The translations under genes and the position numbers were made by a program. A stretch of DNA of 64,000 bases from Stichopus chloronotus (Eukaryota; Echinodermata; Holothuroidea; Aspidochirotida; Stichopodidae), in contig CM037843.1 of the NCBI GenBank assembly GCA_021234535.1, positions 33,357,200 through 33,421,199 on the forward strand. The letters run 5' to 3'. Shown here piece by piece: positions 37,939-51,060 of this stretch. Numbering within the stretch: the first letter of the stretch is position 1; each line of letters opens with the position of its first letter. Below the pieces are notes generated by a model, which saw only the letters and a list, made by a program, of their open reading frames with translations, was not told the DNA's origin and ran no database searches.

Positions 37939-39279
37939 ATGGCTGCATATTTACGTGGAACCCGATCCGAGAAGAAAGCCAAATTTGCTCGCTTTTGTTT
38001 TGATGTTTCCGACCACAACCCCCTTCACCTCGGGATCTCCAAGAGTTGCTCAGCTCAGTTCTTTGGCGACCGTTTGAGTAATTTCACTGTTGCATCATTG
38101 AGACTTGAGAATGAAAAACCAAGTGAAGGAGAATCCAAGCGACCTGCGCTGTTCGTATGTTTGCGAATTTTAGAAGATGATGTTGTTCGCAGATCTGTTA
38201 CCATTACACAAGTAGTGGAATTACCTGATGTTATTCCACTGTATGCCACTGATAAATTCCATGAACATTACAATATCCCGTACGAGGAAGATGTGTACAT
38301 TTATCCGGTCAAAGCGTTTCCATTTACTAAAGTTGTATATGGCGCCAAGACCAAGAGGTGCTATGAGTGGGCTAAAAACAGAGTTTTCAGTACAGGGCTT
38401 CTTGTCTCTGTTTGCCAGCAGAGAGTTCTTGCAAGGTTACATGACTCTTTTCTAGCTCCAGTAATACCAGTTCTGAGTCAGGATGAAGCATACAGTTTGC
38501 AGCTGTATGAAGAACTTTTAACTCTGGAGTGTGAACCTACTATACAGGGTGTTATCTCCGTCAACACGATGGTGATCATCACAGATCTCTCATCGACTGT
38601 CGAAGATATACCACATGTACCCCTGGCACCCTTTATGAGTGTTGATGAAAGACAGTTGTCAAGTACCCCAAGTGAGACAGTTGCAGCAAGTCTTTACGGT
38701 GATGCTCAAGAATTGTTGGTGACAGAACTGATGGAAAAGAAGTATGAAAAGATTTGTCTGAGACCACTCTTGGTTCCTAAGTTTTCAACCATTCAGGCTG
38801 CGGGTAACAGTCAAAACATGAAGGAGAGTCTTTGCGAAAAGGGGTGTCAAGTATTTGTGAAACGGTCAGCTGCCAGACAGTTGGGTGTGCCAAATGGAAG
38901 TTGGGTTGTGATCTCTGTGTCAGATTTTGAACCAAAGTTGAATGCTCCTCCCATGCTGAATTCTGCTGGAGTAGAACAGCATGATGGGACAGAAGTTGAT
39001 GTCAAAAGTGAAGAATTGGCCTCCCAATCACAAACCGATGGACATGACCCAAGTGCAGTCAAGGTCACCACCCCAAAGTTGCACATTTGTCAGATCATTG
39101 TTCATGATGATCAGAGAAGTAAAACTGTGACTAAAAGTGGATTTCATGCCCCCTTCCTTCATCCTAATGAGGATCTTGTGCTCAGCTCAGATGAGGTTGC
39201 CTTATCTCCAATCCTGTGGTTTAATTTGCATCACCATCCTGCACCACTCATTCAACCGGATACTTACATATTTGTTCGG
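37939..39279 (+). CDS. PEX6: PEX6 exon 1: N-terminal region, 447 residues in one exon
   Basis: Starts MAAYLRGTRSEKKAKFARF and ends PLIQPDTYIFVR at donor CGG|gtaact. The last ~60 residues (CQIIVHDD through LILWFNL-like ALSPILWFNLHHHP) match the region before the second PEX6 N-domain. This part of PEX6 is poorly conserved and binds PEX1/PEX26-type partners in vertebrates (family knowledge). The open frame runs seven codons into the intron before a stop at 39301-39303, so a naive ORF overstates the exon. Confidence 0.88.
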
Positions 39280-42200
39280 GTAACTACAGTATTTGCCCTG
39301 TAAAACTGACAGTCAGTGACATGAACTATTCTGTTTGTGACTAAAATTGAGTACATCTTATTATGTATTCAGTAGAGGCTATTATCAAAATATATGTACA
39401 ATATATTTCCGGAATGAAGGAAGAAACAGTGAGATACATAACTGTACTGTCACTCATTCTGCGATAGATACAAGTCTTTAATATCAGTCAGTTTTCCGTA
39501 ACTGCAGAAAAGAATTGTCATGATATAGCTAGTTCTTTTTTAGCAAGCCCTGTTTTCATATGTCCTGAACTTGGTTACTGTGGTTTAGATGGAGTAATCC
39601 ATATGAAATGAATTTTGAAATGAAGGTTGCAACACACAATTTAGTGCCTATGAAATGATCTTGAGGCAATCCATACCAAAAAAGATCGAAGAAAAAATAT
39701 TACCACAATTAAGAATAATGATGTGGCCAAGTAAAAAAAAAAAAAAACATTCCAAAGAAATTTGGGTGTGTGGGCCCCTTACATGCAGCAACCTGAAAGG
39801 GCCATTGGTAACGTGCCTAATCATGCTGTGCTAGAGAATGCTGTGTTAACATGCTGTGCTAGGGAATGCAGTGATTGACTCATGATACTTGTATACATCT
39901 ATCATGTCTTGTTGTAACAAAAATTGTGTATCCTAGATGCAGGGTTTAACTTTGGCAGTATTTAGTAGAAAGATAAGGAAATTTCTTTTTAATGCCAAAA
40001 CTGTGTGAATTAATTGAATTGCTTGCAAATCTTAACAGACTTGCTCCTTCTGTAAACATCATTGAGCAAAGCGGATGAATGTTTACCACCTCTTGACCAA
40101 ATGTCATCAATTTGTTTTGAATTGCTTGTTGACACTCTTTTTTCTTTTCGTTGTGAAGGCTGCCAGAGAAGAGGAACTGGAAACTATCCCAACAATCAGC
40201 TGTGAAAAACCAACTCCAGCAGAGTCATTCAAACCACCATCGGCCACAGATATCCACGTCGCACTCGTCAAGTCGTCGATGTACCCAATGTCTTATTATG
40301 ATGAAGCAATCAAGAAATACTTCAAAATCCCAAGGTATAAAAGACTTAAGGAAGTTTAGACTGAAGTTTAGATTTGTTGTATGTTAGAAAGTGTTGCATG
40401 GTGTTTAATGATGTTGTTCAGATTCGAATATTACTGTAACTAATACTGGAAAACAGCAGAGTTAGTACAGCTTACAAGGTAGTACAGCTTACAACGAATG
40501 TCCCAATACACCACACATGCACAGTATATAGTGATCAGAATACAAGATACATTGTGATGCCGAAAATAAATTGTACATGTATTCACAAGCTAAAAATCCA
40601 TGGTATGTCCACGCCTCAAGAGAGCCAAAAACAGATTAGGAACCATTACTCATACAGTATTTGTGAGAAAAAATAACTAGATCCTTGCAATAGTGAAACT
40701 TTCAACTGATAAAAGATAAAAAGTTCAAGTCATTAACATACCAATTTTTTATATCACTAGCAGTCATTCTGCCACAGTCCTTCTGAGTTCAAGAGGTTAC
40801 ATTCACTATTGGTTGAAGCAATACAGCATGCACACAAGGATAGGTAAGAACAAAACAGTAGGTTGACAGTTGAGTGCCTTTTTCTAACAAATTGGAGCTC
40901 CTGATACTGTTCCTTCACATCCAGTAAATATTGTATCAAATAGATGCCTCAATTGCACTCACCAAACACAGATAAAATGCACTCCCTGACTGTGTAGCAT
41001 TATAGTCCAGCTTCTCTTTCTGTACAAGTCCCTGCATTGTGATATCTATGCAGTAAAGTACACTGTATGGTCTCAAAATCACTGATGAAGATGATGCAGA
41101 CCAGTCTTATTTTGTTTTCCATCCAATGAGGCATGGGGAATGTGACGTCACTGCTAAACCTCTATAGTTGCCAGTCTATATTTTTCTGTGGCCCTATAGC
41201 TGTAAAATTGGATTCTCTCTTGAATTGCTCAAAGTCAGCCATAACTTTGCTTTTGACACATATTTTAGTGTTAACTTTGAACTTATTCACTCTGCAATAC
41301 TTGTTTGACAAAACGAAATTGGTTGACTGCTAACCAGTTCAAACATTGATAAGCAAAAGCTGATCAATTTGCTCGCACTATTTCATCCCTTTGCACTACA
41401 GACATGTGCCCAGCCCCACTAGCAATACAAGTTTTGGTTGGATCTGCAGTAATTTGATTGCACCTGGTTCATAAATAATGCACACTGAGCTATGGTTTTT
41501 GTTTTTGTTGATAACTTTTTTCCCATACTGCTAAATAACATGTATCAGTGTGATAAACATTGATCATGTTTCTATTCAGTAGGATGTGTGCAGGCTTACA
41601 CTATGTGGCATTTAGACGTAATTTCCTTAAAGGCAGTCACACATCAACCAATGCTACTTTTTGACTGGGGGAAAGCAAATTTCTCAATTGGTTCTGCTCT
41701 TTGATTTAATGTCACACAGCATACATTGTTTTGAATACAGGTGTAAAGGAGTTTTAGACAGGCTGTAGGAGAGTTTATAAAGTAAAAGGTTGGGAGTACT
41801 GAAACTGTCTGGTTTGATGTCGTGTCCCTGCAGTCTTTGTCTTAAAAATCATGAGAAAAGTAACCCATGCAATTTAAACACTCTCACACTCTATAGCCAA
41901 ATACCCAAAAGTTGGTCATGTGACCAGATTCCCTCATCATAGGTGCCTTCCCATCAATTACCACAAACTCCCTAAAGTCATTGTTTTTAGACATGTGTCG
42001 AAAATATTGGAAGCTAATGTGAGAGATAAACTACATCTTAATGTACCATTTGGAAATTTGGACTAGGTAATGTAGATGTACAGTAGTACAGTATGCCCTT
42101 TCACTTCATCCCAATCACCAGACAAGTCACTTCAGTAAATACTACATTTTATTTGTACAAATGTGTGTGCAGCAAAATGCTGACTGTAACTGAAAAAGTG

Positions 42201-45200
42201 AACAGTCACTCTTATGTTAGAGAATAAAATGTGAAATGCAAATTGAATGAATGACTCACTTGAGTTTTAGTTACCTCTTTCTCTTCTCCCACCTGACAGG
42301 CTGGTATCAGAGGGTGACATTATTTGCCTCTCGACAAAGGAGTTCGTTGAATTCCACCAGATCATAGCAGATGGGCGTGAATGTCGCACTCCCATTGTTT
42401 ACTTCAAAGTAACAAAACTCTTGCCAGCAAGACCACATGCAATATCATATCTTGCCAGCATTCACACCAATGTGTTCCAGGTATGTATTGAATACTTTAA
42501 GAACCCATTTGACTCTCTTGACAGAGTGTTTCTGTATTTTAGTTGCAGAAGTACTGCTGTATTGGCTCACACTTTGGGACTAAAAAAGTCTTTGTTTTGG
42601 GGTTTGAGAGATGCTCTGATGGAGCAGTAATATGACCTCCAAGATCAAACAACTTTCAGGAGCTAATGTTGTGCTACCACAATTTATTCTAGATGAGCCA
42701 TTTTATGCCAACCACCCTGCCCTTTCCCTTGTATGGTTTCTTGACTGGTCTGTTGATCAGTTTTTTATCAGACAAACAGTAGCTGCATGCTGTGTGTAGT
42801 TAGTGGTAATAAAGTTGGGTTGTTTATTGGCTGACAAAATGCAAAAGCAACTGACTCTGTGAGTAGATATCCTTCTCAATTTTGTCCATCCTCACTTATA
42901 TGATATGACAGGTCATTACGTCACTGATCAAGTATGGCTTTGTTTATCGGCTTAACTAATGCCCATTATGATAATAAATTCAGACATAACATTTTCTTAC
43001 TATGCAGATATTTAGAAAGCTTTTGCAGATTTGCTTGTGAAAAGGTAACCCTCAAGAAAAAGAAATAAAAAGAAACAGTAACTTTGGTGTCCTATCTACC
43101 AGTCTTACAGTATTCTGTTCAAGGAAATTATATTTCCTTTAAAGTTTTTTTAAGTGTAATACACAGAAATCTTGCCTTGCAGTGCAGGGATGATCCTGGA
43201 TACACAGTTTAGCATCTTGCAAGAAATGCAGTCTCTACGGGAAACCAATCAGTAGCCGATTATGTTGTGATATCAAGTGATTTCTATTCTGAGGGAGGGG
43301 CAGTGTCATGTCATTTAATCTTAGTCTTGGTACCGCATCTCACATCTATTTCTTTTTGCAGTCTGGTACTACTTCTAGCTTCATCCCTGTCACATCAGAT
43401 GTCTTTCTCAGTAACCGTCTCCACCCTGTCTGGCACTCGCCTCTCCCTGTAGGCTTGGTTAAGTACATTTCGGATGTAGAGGACATTATCTGGCCGTTCA
43501 TCAAAAGAAGGTGGGTCTCCAAATTTTAAATATCCAATTTTCTGAATAGAAAAAATATGTATAGTTGTGTATGTCAACAAGCAGTTTCTGCAAAATCTTT
43601 GTTATTTTGAGATTAATATGAATTTTTCATCATACCAAAGTTGTTTCGGAGGTTTTTCCAACAAAATTGCTTTTGCTGTTGCCTTGTGAGATGTGAAAAG
43701 GGTCTTATGATGTTTTCAGGGATAAAATTTAATGAACGTACTTGTAATTCTACTCTTGAAGACAACGGTATCGGTAGGTACTCTGCACTTGAAAGATAAA
43801 ATAAGAAACATGATGGAATATAATCACAACCTTCACTAAGTGCACATCAAATTGATAATGACAACATTGGTTCTACATCACTTGATTTTATCAGTGTTCC
43901 CTTTTACCATCTGGCCAATTTTGCCTTGACAAACTTCTTTAAATTTGTCTGTATCTTTCCCTTGTCTTTCTGTTTTCAAAACTAAAAATTTTCTTTTCTT
44001 TATGTTACATTCTGCCTAGGTTATGAAACTATTCAGAACTTGCTTAATATGTGGTAGGGAGTTCAATTTATAATGCTAGAAGGAAACAACTTTATTTCTT
44101 TGAAAATTTAGATTTACAATATGATGCATCATTTTCAGTTTGAAAGTAAACAAAAAGAAGGCCACCCTATCAATTCCACATTATAACTTTTAAGCATTAA
44201 ATACTTCTGAATTATTTGTTTCACAATTGGCCCAGTTTCAACAATATCGTCAGATACTGTTGAGATTTTGGAAATGGAGCATTACAGGAACTTTGTCCAG
44301 TAAGGCTTGTCAATGGTGATGAAGGGCAGAATTTGAGCTAAAATTTGTCATCATAAACTGAGCACCAAGCTTGTCACTTCAAGGTTGGTGTATGCTGACA
44401 CATTATGTCAGTGGGATGTAAAGAAATGACTTAATGCCCTGATTAAATTGGTTTGTTGATTTTTGGATTTTAGTCCTGAGTGTGAGCGATTAGCGGCTTC
44501 CTTGCTCTTGGTGGGGCCTGTAGGTTGTGGCAAATCCACGGTCGTCAGGGCGATGTGTCGCCTCTTGAACATGCATTTTTATGTTGTCAACTGCTACAAC
44601 CTCCTGGAAGATACATCTGCTGGAACTGAGACAGAAATACAGAAAGCTTTTAAAAGAGGTGAGACTTGTAAACATATGCATAGGATAAAGATATGTTCAA
44701 AGTGACCAGTGATATGCATTCATAAATGAGGCTTAAAATTTTGAGACATTTGTTAGAAGAAGGCTCAAACCACAGAAATTAACAACATCTGTAGAATATC
44801 TTAAAGATTTGATAAGAAAATAATTTTTAAGTATGAGGGGGGTGGTGAGAAAGAGACAGAGAGGAGAGAGGACAGAAGAGGAGACAGATCAAATGCTCCT
44901 TGTTACCTCACACTTGGTTAAGGTGGAGTCAAGTTTTTAATTTCAGTCCTTCTCTGACAGACTTTTGTGTGGTTTTCAACTCAGGTGGTCTACTTTGAGG
45001 TAATGTGACTCTTCCTTAGATGGAACTAACTACGTACATGGACAAGTAGTGCTGGGTGGTCGTGTTTGTTGTGGGCTGTATGTAGTTTTTGGTCAGAGAG
45101 CATATGTGATTGTTATATTGCAAGGGAAATAAAAAAGTTTTCAAGTTGATTTTCTAAGTATTTGGATTCCAATCAAATGTATGGCTGAAGGTTGTTTAAC

Positions 45201-46215
45201 TGAATCTGTACATTTGGAGCACAAGTATAAAACTGTGATGGTGTGGATGTGTTTGGGTGTCGATACATATGTCACTATGGATGATGAACTATGGTTATGT
45301 GTGAACTTGACATAATGAGCTATTATGACAGTTTGGAAGTGCATTGTGTTGGTTTATTTATTGCCATGCTCAATGAGTAACATTGGTGAGTAAGATCTAC
45401 TTTTGTTGTTTTTGTATATGTGATGCAATAAAAGGAAAAAGAAGAAATTGATATTCCCTGCAGTTAAATATTTACATAAACTGAATTGTTATTGTTTTTC
45501 TTTACCTCTTCACATTTGCAGTAACAAATGTTCCTTCCCCTTGTATATTCCTGATGAGAAATATCCAAGCTCTGGCAAGAAACAAAGACAGGGGAGAAGA
45601 AGGTAAAACTTACAAAGTTTGATCACAATCAGGTGTCCTATAATTTTACACATTTGACTTTTATTTAGATAATCTTTTCCAAAGTTTGAATGAATTGGTG
45701 GATAAAAACAAGTGAACCACTGCATGTGTTCCTGTTCATTTGCAAGCCTGCTGTCAGTTTGAAAGATGCAGCCTGTTTGAACATGCACTATGTCCACAGA
45801 CTTCACATCTCTGTGTTGGAAGTAGTGCAAGAATTATGATTGTTTTAGCAATTTTGAAAATATTGATGTTTTTTGTTTTGAACAAAGGAGCGTTTTTACA
45901 CAATACATCAGTACAGGGAGGAATGAGTCAGTGCTGTAAATCATCCTCATCAAGCACATCGTAAACTTGTCATATCAGTCGTAATGATTGGTGTGTAATT
46001 TGACCCGAGGGGGGAGTAAAGTTTCTCATTGTGTAACTAAAACTTTCTTTCATGTAGATCCTAGGGTCATTGCAACTCTGAGAGAAACCATTGCAAGCAA
46101 TGCAACTTGCAAGGGCAGCAAAGACTGGCCTCTGGTTGTCATAGCAACAGCACCAAATGTAAGGATTGTACCTGGTGATTTACAGGCCTGCTTCCTACAT
46201 CAGGTTGAAATGTTG
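37939..46215 (+). CDS. PEX6: PEX6: peroxisomal biogenesis factor 6 AAA ATPase, N-terminal half and start of D1; 3' part not found
   Basis: PEX6 with PEX1 forms the peroxisomal double-ring AAA motor that extracts the PEX5 receptor from the membrane. Seven exons join in phase: 37939-39279, 40159-40334, 42300-42480, 43362-43510, 44474-44658, 45522-45602 and 46058-46215 (2,271 nt, 757 residues). The order of conserved blocks matches animal PEX6: IHVALVKSS.Y with YFKIPR, LVSEGDIICLST, VYFKVTKL, then GPVGCGKST at residues 630-638 and WPLVVIATAPN near the D1 sensor-1 position. The start ATG has an in-frame TAG 33 nt upstream and G at -3/+4. Human PEX6 is about 980 residues with D1 Walker A near 470, so the N-terminal part is longer here. 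The catalytic D2 domain is not seen downstream within the window. Confidence 0.9.
40159..43510 (+). CDS. PEX6: PEX6 exons 2-4: second N-domain and linker to D1
   Basis: Exon 2 (40159-40334) begins after a pyrimidine-rich tract and encodes AAREEELETIP and the block ending KKYFKIP-R. Exon 3 (42300-42480) encodes LVSEGDIICLSTKEFVEFHQ and IVYFKVTKLLP, the best-matching N-domain segment. Exon 4 (43362-43510) encodes SNRLHPVWHSPLPVGLVKYI, corresponding to the segment before D1. Junction codons are split AG|G, none, and AG|T. Confidence 0.88.
44474..46215 (+). CDS. PEX6: PEX6 exons 5-7: first part of AAA domain D1 with degenerate Walker B
   Basis: Exon 5 (44474-44658) holds the Walker A motif LLLVGPVGCGKSTVV and ESSG-like DTSAGTETEIQKAF. 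Exon 6 (45522-45602) holds the Walker B position, PCIFLMRNIQALARNKDRGE, in which the usual acidic D-E pair is absent. Exon 7 (46058-46215) holds WPLVVIATAPNVRIVPGDLQ, the sensor-1 strand. D1 of PEX6 proteins is generally a weak or inactive ATPase while D2 hydrolyses ATP (family knowledge), so the missing acids are expected rather than a sign of decay. Exon 7 ends in phase 0 at TTG|gtgagt. Confidence 0.88.
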
Positions 46216-47135
46216 GTGAGTATGTCTACAGTTTAAACTTTCTATTATGGCATACAGTGTGAAAAAAAGACTGTGAAGATCTGAGAAATTGATCATTAAA
46301 TTATTGACCTCAGGGTGCATATTGTTTTTGTGACACAGGATTAGCAAAATCCAAATTTTCTTGCAAACCATTACAGCCAGACAAAAGTCAGTTGTACCTA
46401 GTATGTTGCATCATACTTATGTCTAAGAGTGGCAAAATTCTAGTTTGTATGTGTGCCAAAGTCATAGCCAAATACATGTGGCCAATCTTGAAATAGGATA
46501 CTAAATGGCTATGGCTGTGGCAGCATGGTTTCAATTCCATTATTCCATTTGAAGCTTTCATTCAAATCTAAACATCAAATATGAACTCCACTTAACTTTA
46601 CAAAAAAAAAACTGTTACATGCACCCTCAATGGTTAAGTAATTAACAAAGTTCACCTGAGGAGTGCATCAGGAGCAATTAATGGTAGATAATATTTATAA
46701 AGTGGTCTGGTGGCCAAATATGGTCAATCTTAATACAGCAGTTCGCAAAAAATGCATTTGTGTCTAATTTGGTTGCCACTCGCCCACTAAGTTTGATTAC
46801 TAATGCGCTTTTCTGTGTAGTTTTTGATCGTCTAGAAGTGCATTAAATAAAGTCAAATTTTCAAAATTTCATCAAAGTGTTCAGCTTTTAACTGTGTTTG
46901 GTTTTGAAAAGGAATACATCGATGATGCTTAAATGAGCAAATACTGATAAATGTCTGCAAAGGCAGGAAAGTCTGTACAAGTAAGTACACACAGTTCCAT
47001 GGTGATGGTCTATATGCAGTCTTAATTTCTTGTTTTAAATGCAAAATGTGTTTTCTGTGGAAAGGCCTTGGTTTACATTCCATGTAGGGTTGCAATTTTT
47101 TTACTATGTCCATTTTGTATCCATTGTGTACTTCA

Positions 47136-47745
47136 CATCATTTTGCGCAACGGCAGAATGGGTGCATCTTTTCCGGGGGGGGGGGGGGGAGGGTGACACT
47201 CAAGTTGTGCCCATCATCTCTTACATGCCAGCTATTATTGTAGAAAGGCTATCTTAGTGGAGTGCCACCATTAGTTCGGGTGGATTGTAACAGAAAATTT
47301 GTGGATGGATATGCCCTCTAAATCATCAGAGATTGCCTTCCCATGCTCCACAGGCACCTTTTCTCTATCTGGTGCCCTCCCAAAAAAATGCACCCATCAC
47401 CTCACCACCTGACTTGGACAAAGTCAGTGGTAAGGTGGTGGGCACACTGTGCACTACAAAGCATTTTGATCAACGGAAGCATGGGTGCATCTTTTTTTTT
47501 TTGGGGGGGGGATGAGACTCAAGTTGTGCCCATCATGTCTTACATGCCAGCTATTATTGTAGAAAGACTATCTTAGGGGAATGCCACCATTATTTTGCAT
47601 GGACTTCAGCAGAAAATTTGTGGATGAATATGCCCTTTAGATTATCAGAGATTGCCTTCCCATGCTCCACAGGCACCTTTTCACTATTCTGGTGCCCCCC
47701 CCCAAAATACACCCACCACCTCACCACTGACTCGGACAAAGTGAT
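47136..47745 (+). repeat. Two tandem copies of a ~323-bp unit containing a terminal-inverted-repeat core
   Basis: The unit begins cattttg.(g/t)caacgg.ag.atgggtgcatctttt. Copy 1 starts near 47136 and copy 2 near 47459. Within each, gggtgcatctttt plus a G run (47160 and 47483) is mirrored by a C run and aaaatgcaccc/aaaatacaccc (to 47395 and 47714), giving 232-236-bp cores with inverted ends. A G-rich element with such ends may be a small non-autonomous transposon duplicated with its flank. Confidence 0.65.
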
Positions 47746-47798
47746 CGCTCTAAGTGTATTGGGTCACTGCAAGTGACATCTCTCTTCAAGATGTTCAG

Positions 47799-47879
47799 AA
47801 CTTTTTTGAAGGCGGTATTAAACGGCGTTTGCCTCTGGCAACAGACATGTCTGCAGCCACGAGCAACCTCCTAAAGCAG
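47799..47879 (+). CDS. Weak candidate for a further PEX6 exon (end of D1)
   Basis: An open phase-0 stretch after gatgttcag encodes NFFEGGIKRRLPLATDMSAA and then TSNLLKQ before cag|gttctg. RLPLATDMS...LLKQ resembles the D1 C-terminal segment of PEX6 (HLPLGQEVNLAQLARR in human), and its phase fits exon 7. Against it, about nine expected residues are missing between exon 7 and this segment, the donor is poor, and the next exon is not found. It may be chance or a relic. Confidence 0.25.
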
Positions 47880-50579
47880 GTTCTGCCACAATAGTTGTGT
47901 CTCGTTGGTTTTGTATGATATGTAACTGGGCGTGGGCATTCTGAGGCTATACTTGATACAGAATCTGCTGATTTTAAGGATTGTGACTACATCAGTCGCT
48001 AACTGATCAAGCAACATAACCAAAGAAAATTTTTTGAAAGGAAATTTGATGGTAAATAGAGAACCTCCACAGATGTGACATCACAGACTCAATGGTATTA
48101 AATTTCGTGAAGTTCCTGCACCAAGGGTCTAACAAGAACACATCTTCAATAAACAACCATGAAAGGCTGAACTTGTCAAGACAAGCCAAGATTAATGGTT
48201 GTTTTGAAGGTTATGTGAAACAATAATTTAGTATAAGACAAGGAAGCCTTTGTCATAATGACTTCCTCATCATTGAGTACTTTTCCCCCTAAAACTTTTA
48301 AGCTGAACATCAAAGTATTGTACATGGATATTATGTCCCAAAACCCCGGGCAGGAAATGTGACCTTTACCTCGTGTGCGCCCTTACCTGACACTAGTGTT
48401 GAAATAAATATTGATATCCTTTGACATGATTGCCGATATCAGTGAATAAAGCCCTTCCTAAAATGATTGGCAGATCAAAGGACAAATTTTGCTATCTCTA
48501 AGATGATTTCATTTTGTCCATAGTAAAGATATTCTACATATGGAAAAGATTTTACACTCTTTTGATTCACTGTTTCATAGCGTATAACACAAAAAGTGCA
48601 ATCCCTCTTTCATTTGGTAGGGATACTTGTGGTGTAAAGTGGAGCAACCAGACTGTGTAGGTGTAGGCTATGAACCTGTACTGTTAAGGATGGCTGGTCT
48701 CTAGTCTCTTGATTGGTGTTGCCTGAAGATATAACTTTGGTCAGGTCACGATTTCATTCTGAGTCATGATACAACATTTTCCTGTAAACTTACGTTAATT
48801 AGCATAGCACCATGTTTCATACCTTGAGGCATAATAATGAAGTATTTTGTGACATGTATAATTTATGTTAGAGAAAACTTTGGATCCAGGTAGCAATTTC
48901 AGGATATGGTTTGACATTATAGGTCTGGTACTTGGGTACCCAGTGCAAGCTGTACTCTTGACATCCTTTTACCATTACAATGGTTTACTATCAGACATGT
49001 CATGATTAGAAGTGACCGCATGGTTTAAACGTAGCTGCCTCACAAACAAAAGGATGTAATAGCGTGTTTCCATGGTGAAAGTCTTTGTTTCTGTGCGCAA
49101 ACTGACGGCAGTCCTTCATCCCCATAAAACATGAAGGTGTCGCAGCATTTACGATAGTGTTAAAGTTTAGATTATCTCTCCTCCTGCCAATTCTGTGATG
49201 CTGCTGTCTATTTCATATCAGTTCATATCAAATTTCTGATCACATTGGTCATTAAAGTTGCAATCAGTGCTTTGAACCATCTCAGTTTTTGAGCCTTTGT
49301 AGTTCCATGAAATTTCATCTTGCCTTTTGTTGTTTGTCTCGCATGATGTGATTAAATGTCCTTTTGTATCTTTCACACCACAAATCAGCCTAATTCAGTG
49401 AGAGGTATTGGCCGTAACTGTGGAAGTATTTAGTGTGGTCACCACACTTTTTGGCAGAACTTGAAGTCACGAGTAATTGTATTTGATACAGCGGTAGTAT
49501 TCATTTTGTCTTTCGTCATATTTCTGATTTAGGAGACGATCCGTCTGTAAGGAGTATGTTAGGTCTGTTAGGGATTCATCTGATTTGTCTGTTAGGTGTA
49601 TCTTTATCTTTTGCTGCAAAATGTGAATTTGACATTTTGAACTACAACATTACATTTTGCTGATGGTAAGGTATTCTGTTGACAAAAGCACTGTCAAGAA
49701 AAATTGATTTTCCTCCTGTATTGTGTAACTTGCAGATTAGGGCAAGATGTGCATGGACTGACAATTGCCTAACAAGCAAGGGGGAAGATAGGTAGTTGCA
49801 AAAAAGATTCTACATACTTCATAAATGAAGACTTGTTTCAACATATCCAAGGTCATGTACATTATGAAGATCATGAGCAGCAAGTGGGATGGGAATCTGT
49901 TTGTTTTCAAACAGTTTACATTCATGGGACAGGTAGTGTATGGTATGGTATCGTATAATACCCTGTGGCATGGCTTGCATATGGTACAGTACAGGTATAT
50001 TTAAAGCTACTGTAAATTGGATAGTCAGATTACAGATTTTATGAGGGAATTGGCAAATATGTTATCAATGGACCATTTACTTAAAGGTAGACGTGAGAGA
50101 GGTCACTGTATCGTCATGGGTACCAGTTTGTTGTTTGGCCTTTCTCGAAAACTTGAGATAAGTTAAGTCCGTGAAAAAGCAGTTTATTCAATTGTATAAC
50201 TACCTTGCTAACCAGGCTCGTACCAAAAATGAATATTCCTAGTAGGGAGGAAGATATATTCTGGAATGGCAAACTTAGCAGTTACACCGGCAATAACACG
50301 ACTGCAAGAATAGAGTGCACAGCAGGGTAGTTTCAGGGAATCTTTTTACTGTAGTTTGCATGAAAAAATTACCAAAAAAAAAAAAAATTGACTGTTGTCT
50401 CTGATATGTGATTTGCATATGTGTGCCCAGAAAAGATTTTGCTCAACGAGGGATTGCCCTCACCAACTCAACTTCCTGTGTGGTGATGGCATTGAAAAGC
50501 CAGCATGACAAAAATTTTCCTTGTCATAAGTAGCAGTGCACAGTTTAATACTCAAAAGAAGGTATTTTGATGTGGACTG

Positions 50580-51060
50580 AGATTTGCCAAAAGTCTTAAA
50601 GGTGGATAACATGCATCTAGAAGAGAGCTTGTTTCCTTCACACGTTGCAGAGTGAAACCATGAATGACAATCCGCTCAAATTTGGTCAGATCTATTACCG
50701 TTTTCGAGATATGACTTTTCAAAGTTTCATGGAAATGCAAATCAGACGACTGTGGAGTGTTGCACAGTGTCAGTATTTAATTTTTTTTTGTGTGTGTTAA
50801 CTCTTTATGTATTATTCTGTAATCACTTACTTAATGGGTTTTACATCGGTAAGTGATATCGAGAGTTTCGAAGAAAATGTATGCTTTTAAAATAAACCCC
50901 CATGGCATATTAAATTCTCAATTGTCCTTAAAGGTTAAGTAAACAAAGGATAACATAAGACATACCACAGGGGTCCATCTCTTGAAGTCACAAATTTGCA
51001 TTTAGTAGCAAATGTTTATTCATGATGCAGGCATATTGCAGGAATTTGTAAAATTGTCAA
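50580..51060 (+). repeat. Diverged dispersed repeat, copy 2 (see 30990-31425)
   Basis: Same order of motifs as the copy near 31 kb, including gttgcagagtgaaacc, attaccgttttcgagat, ttttcaaagtttcatggaaat, aaggataacataagacat and tttattcatgatgcaggcat. Boundaries are approximate. Confidence 0.5.
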
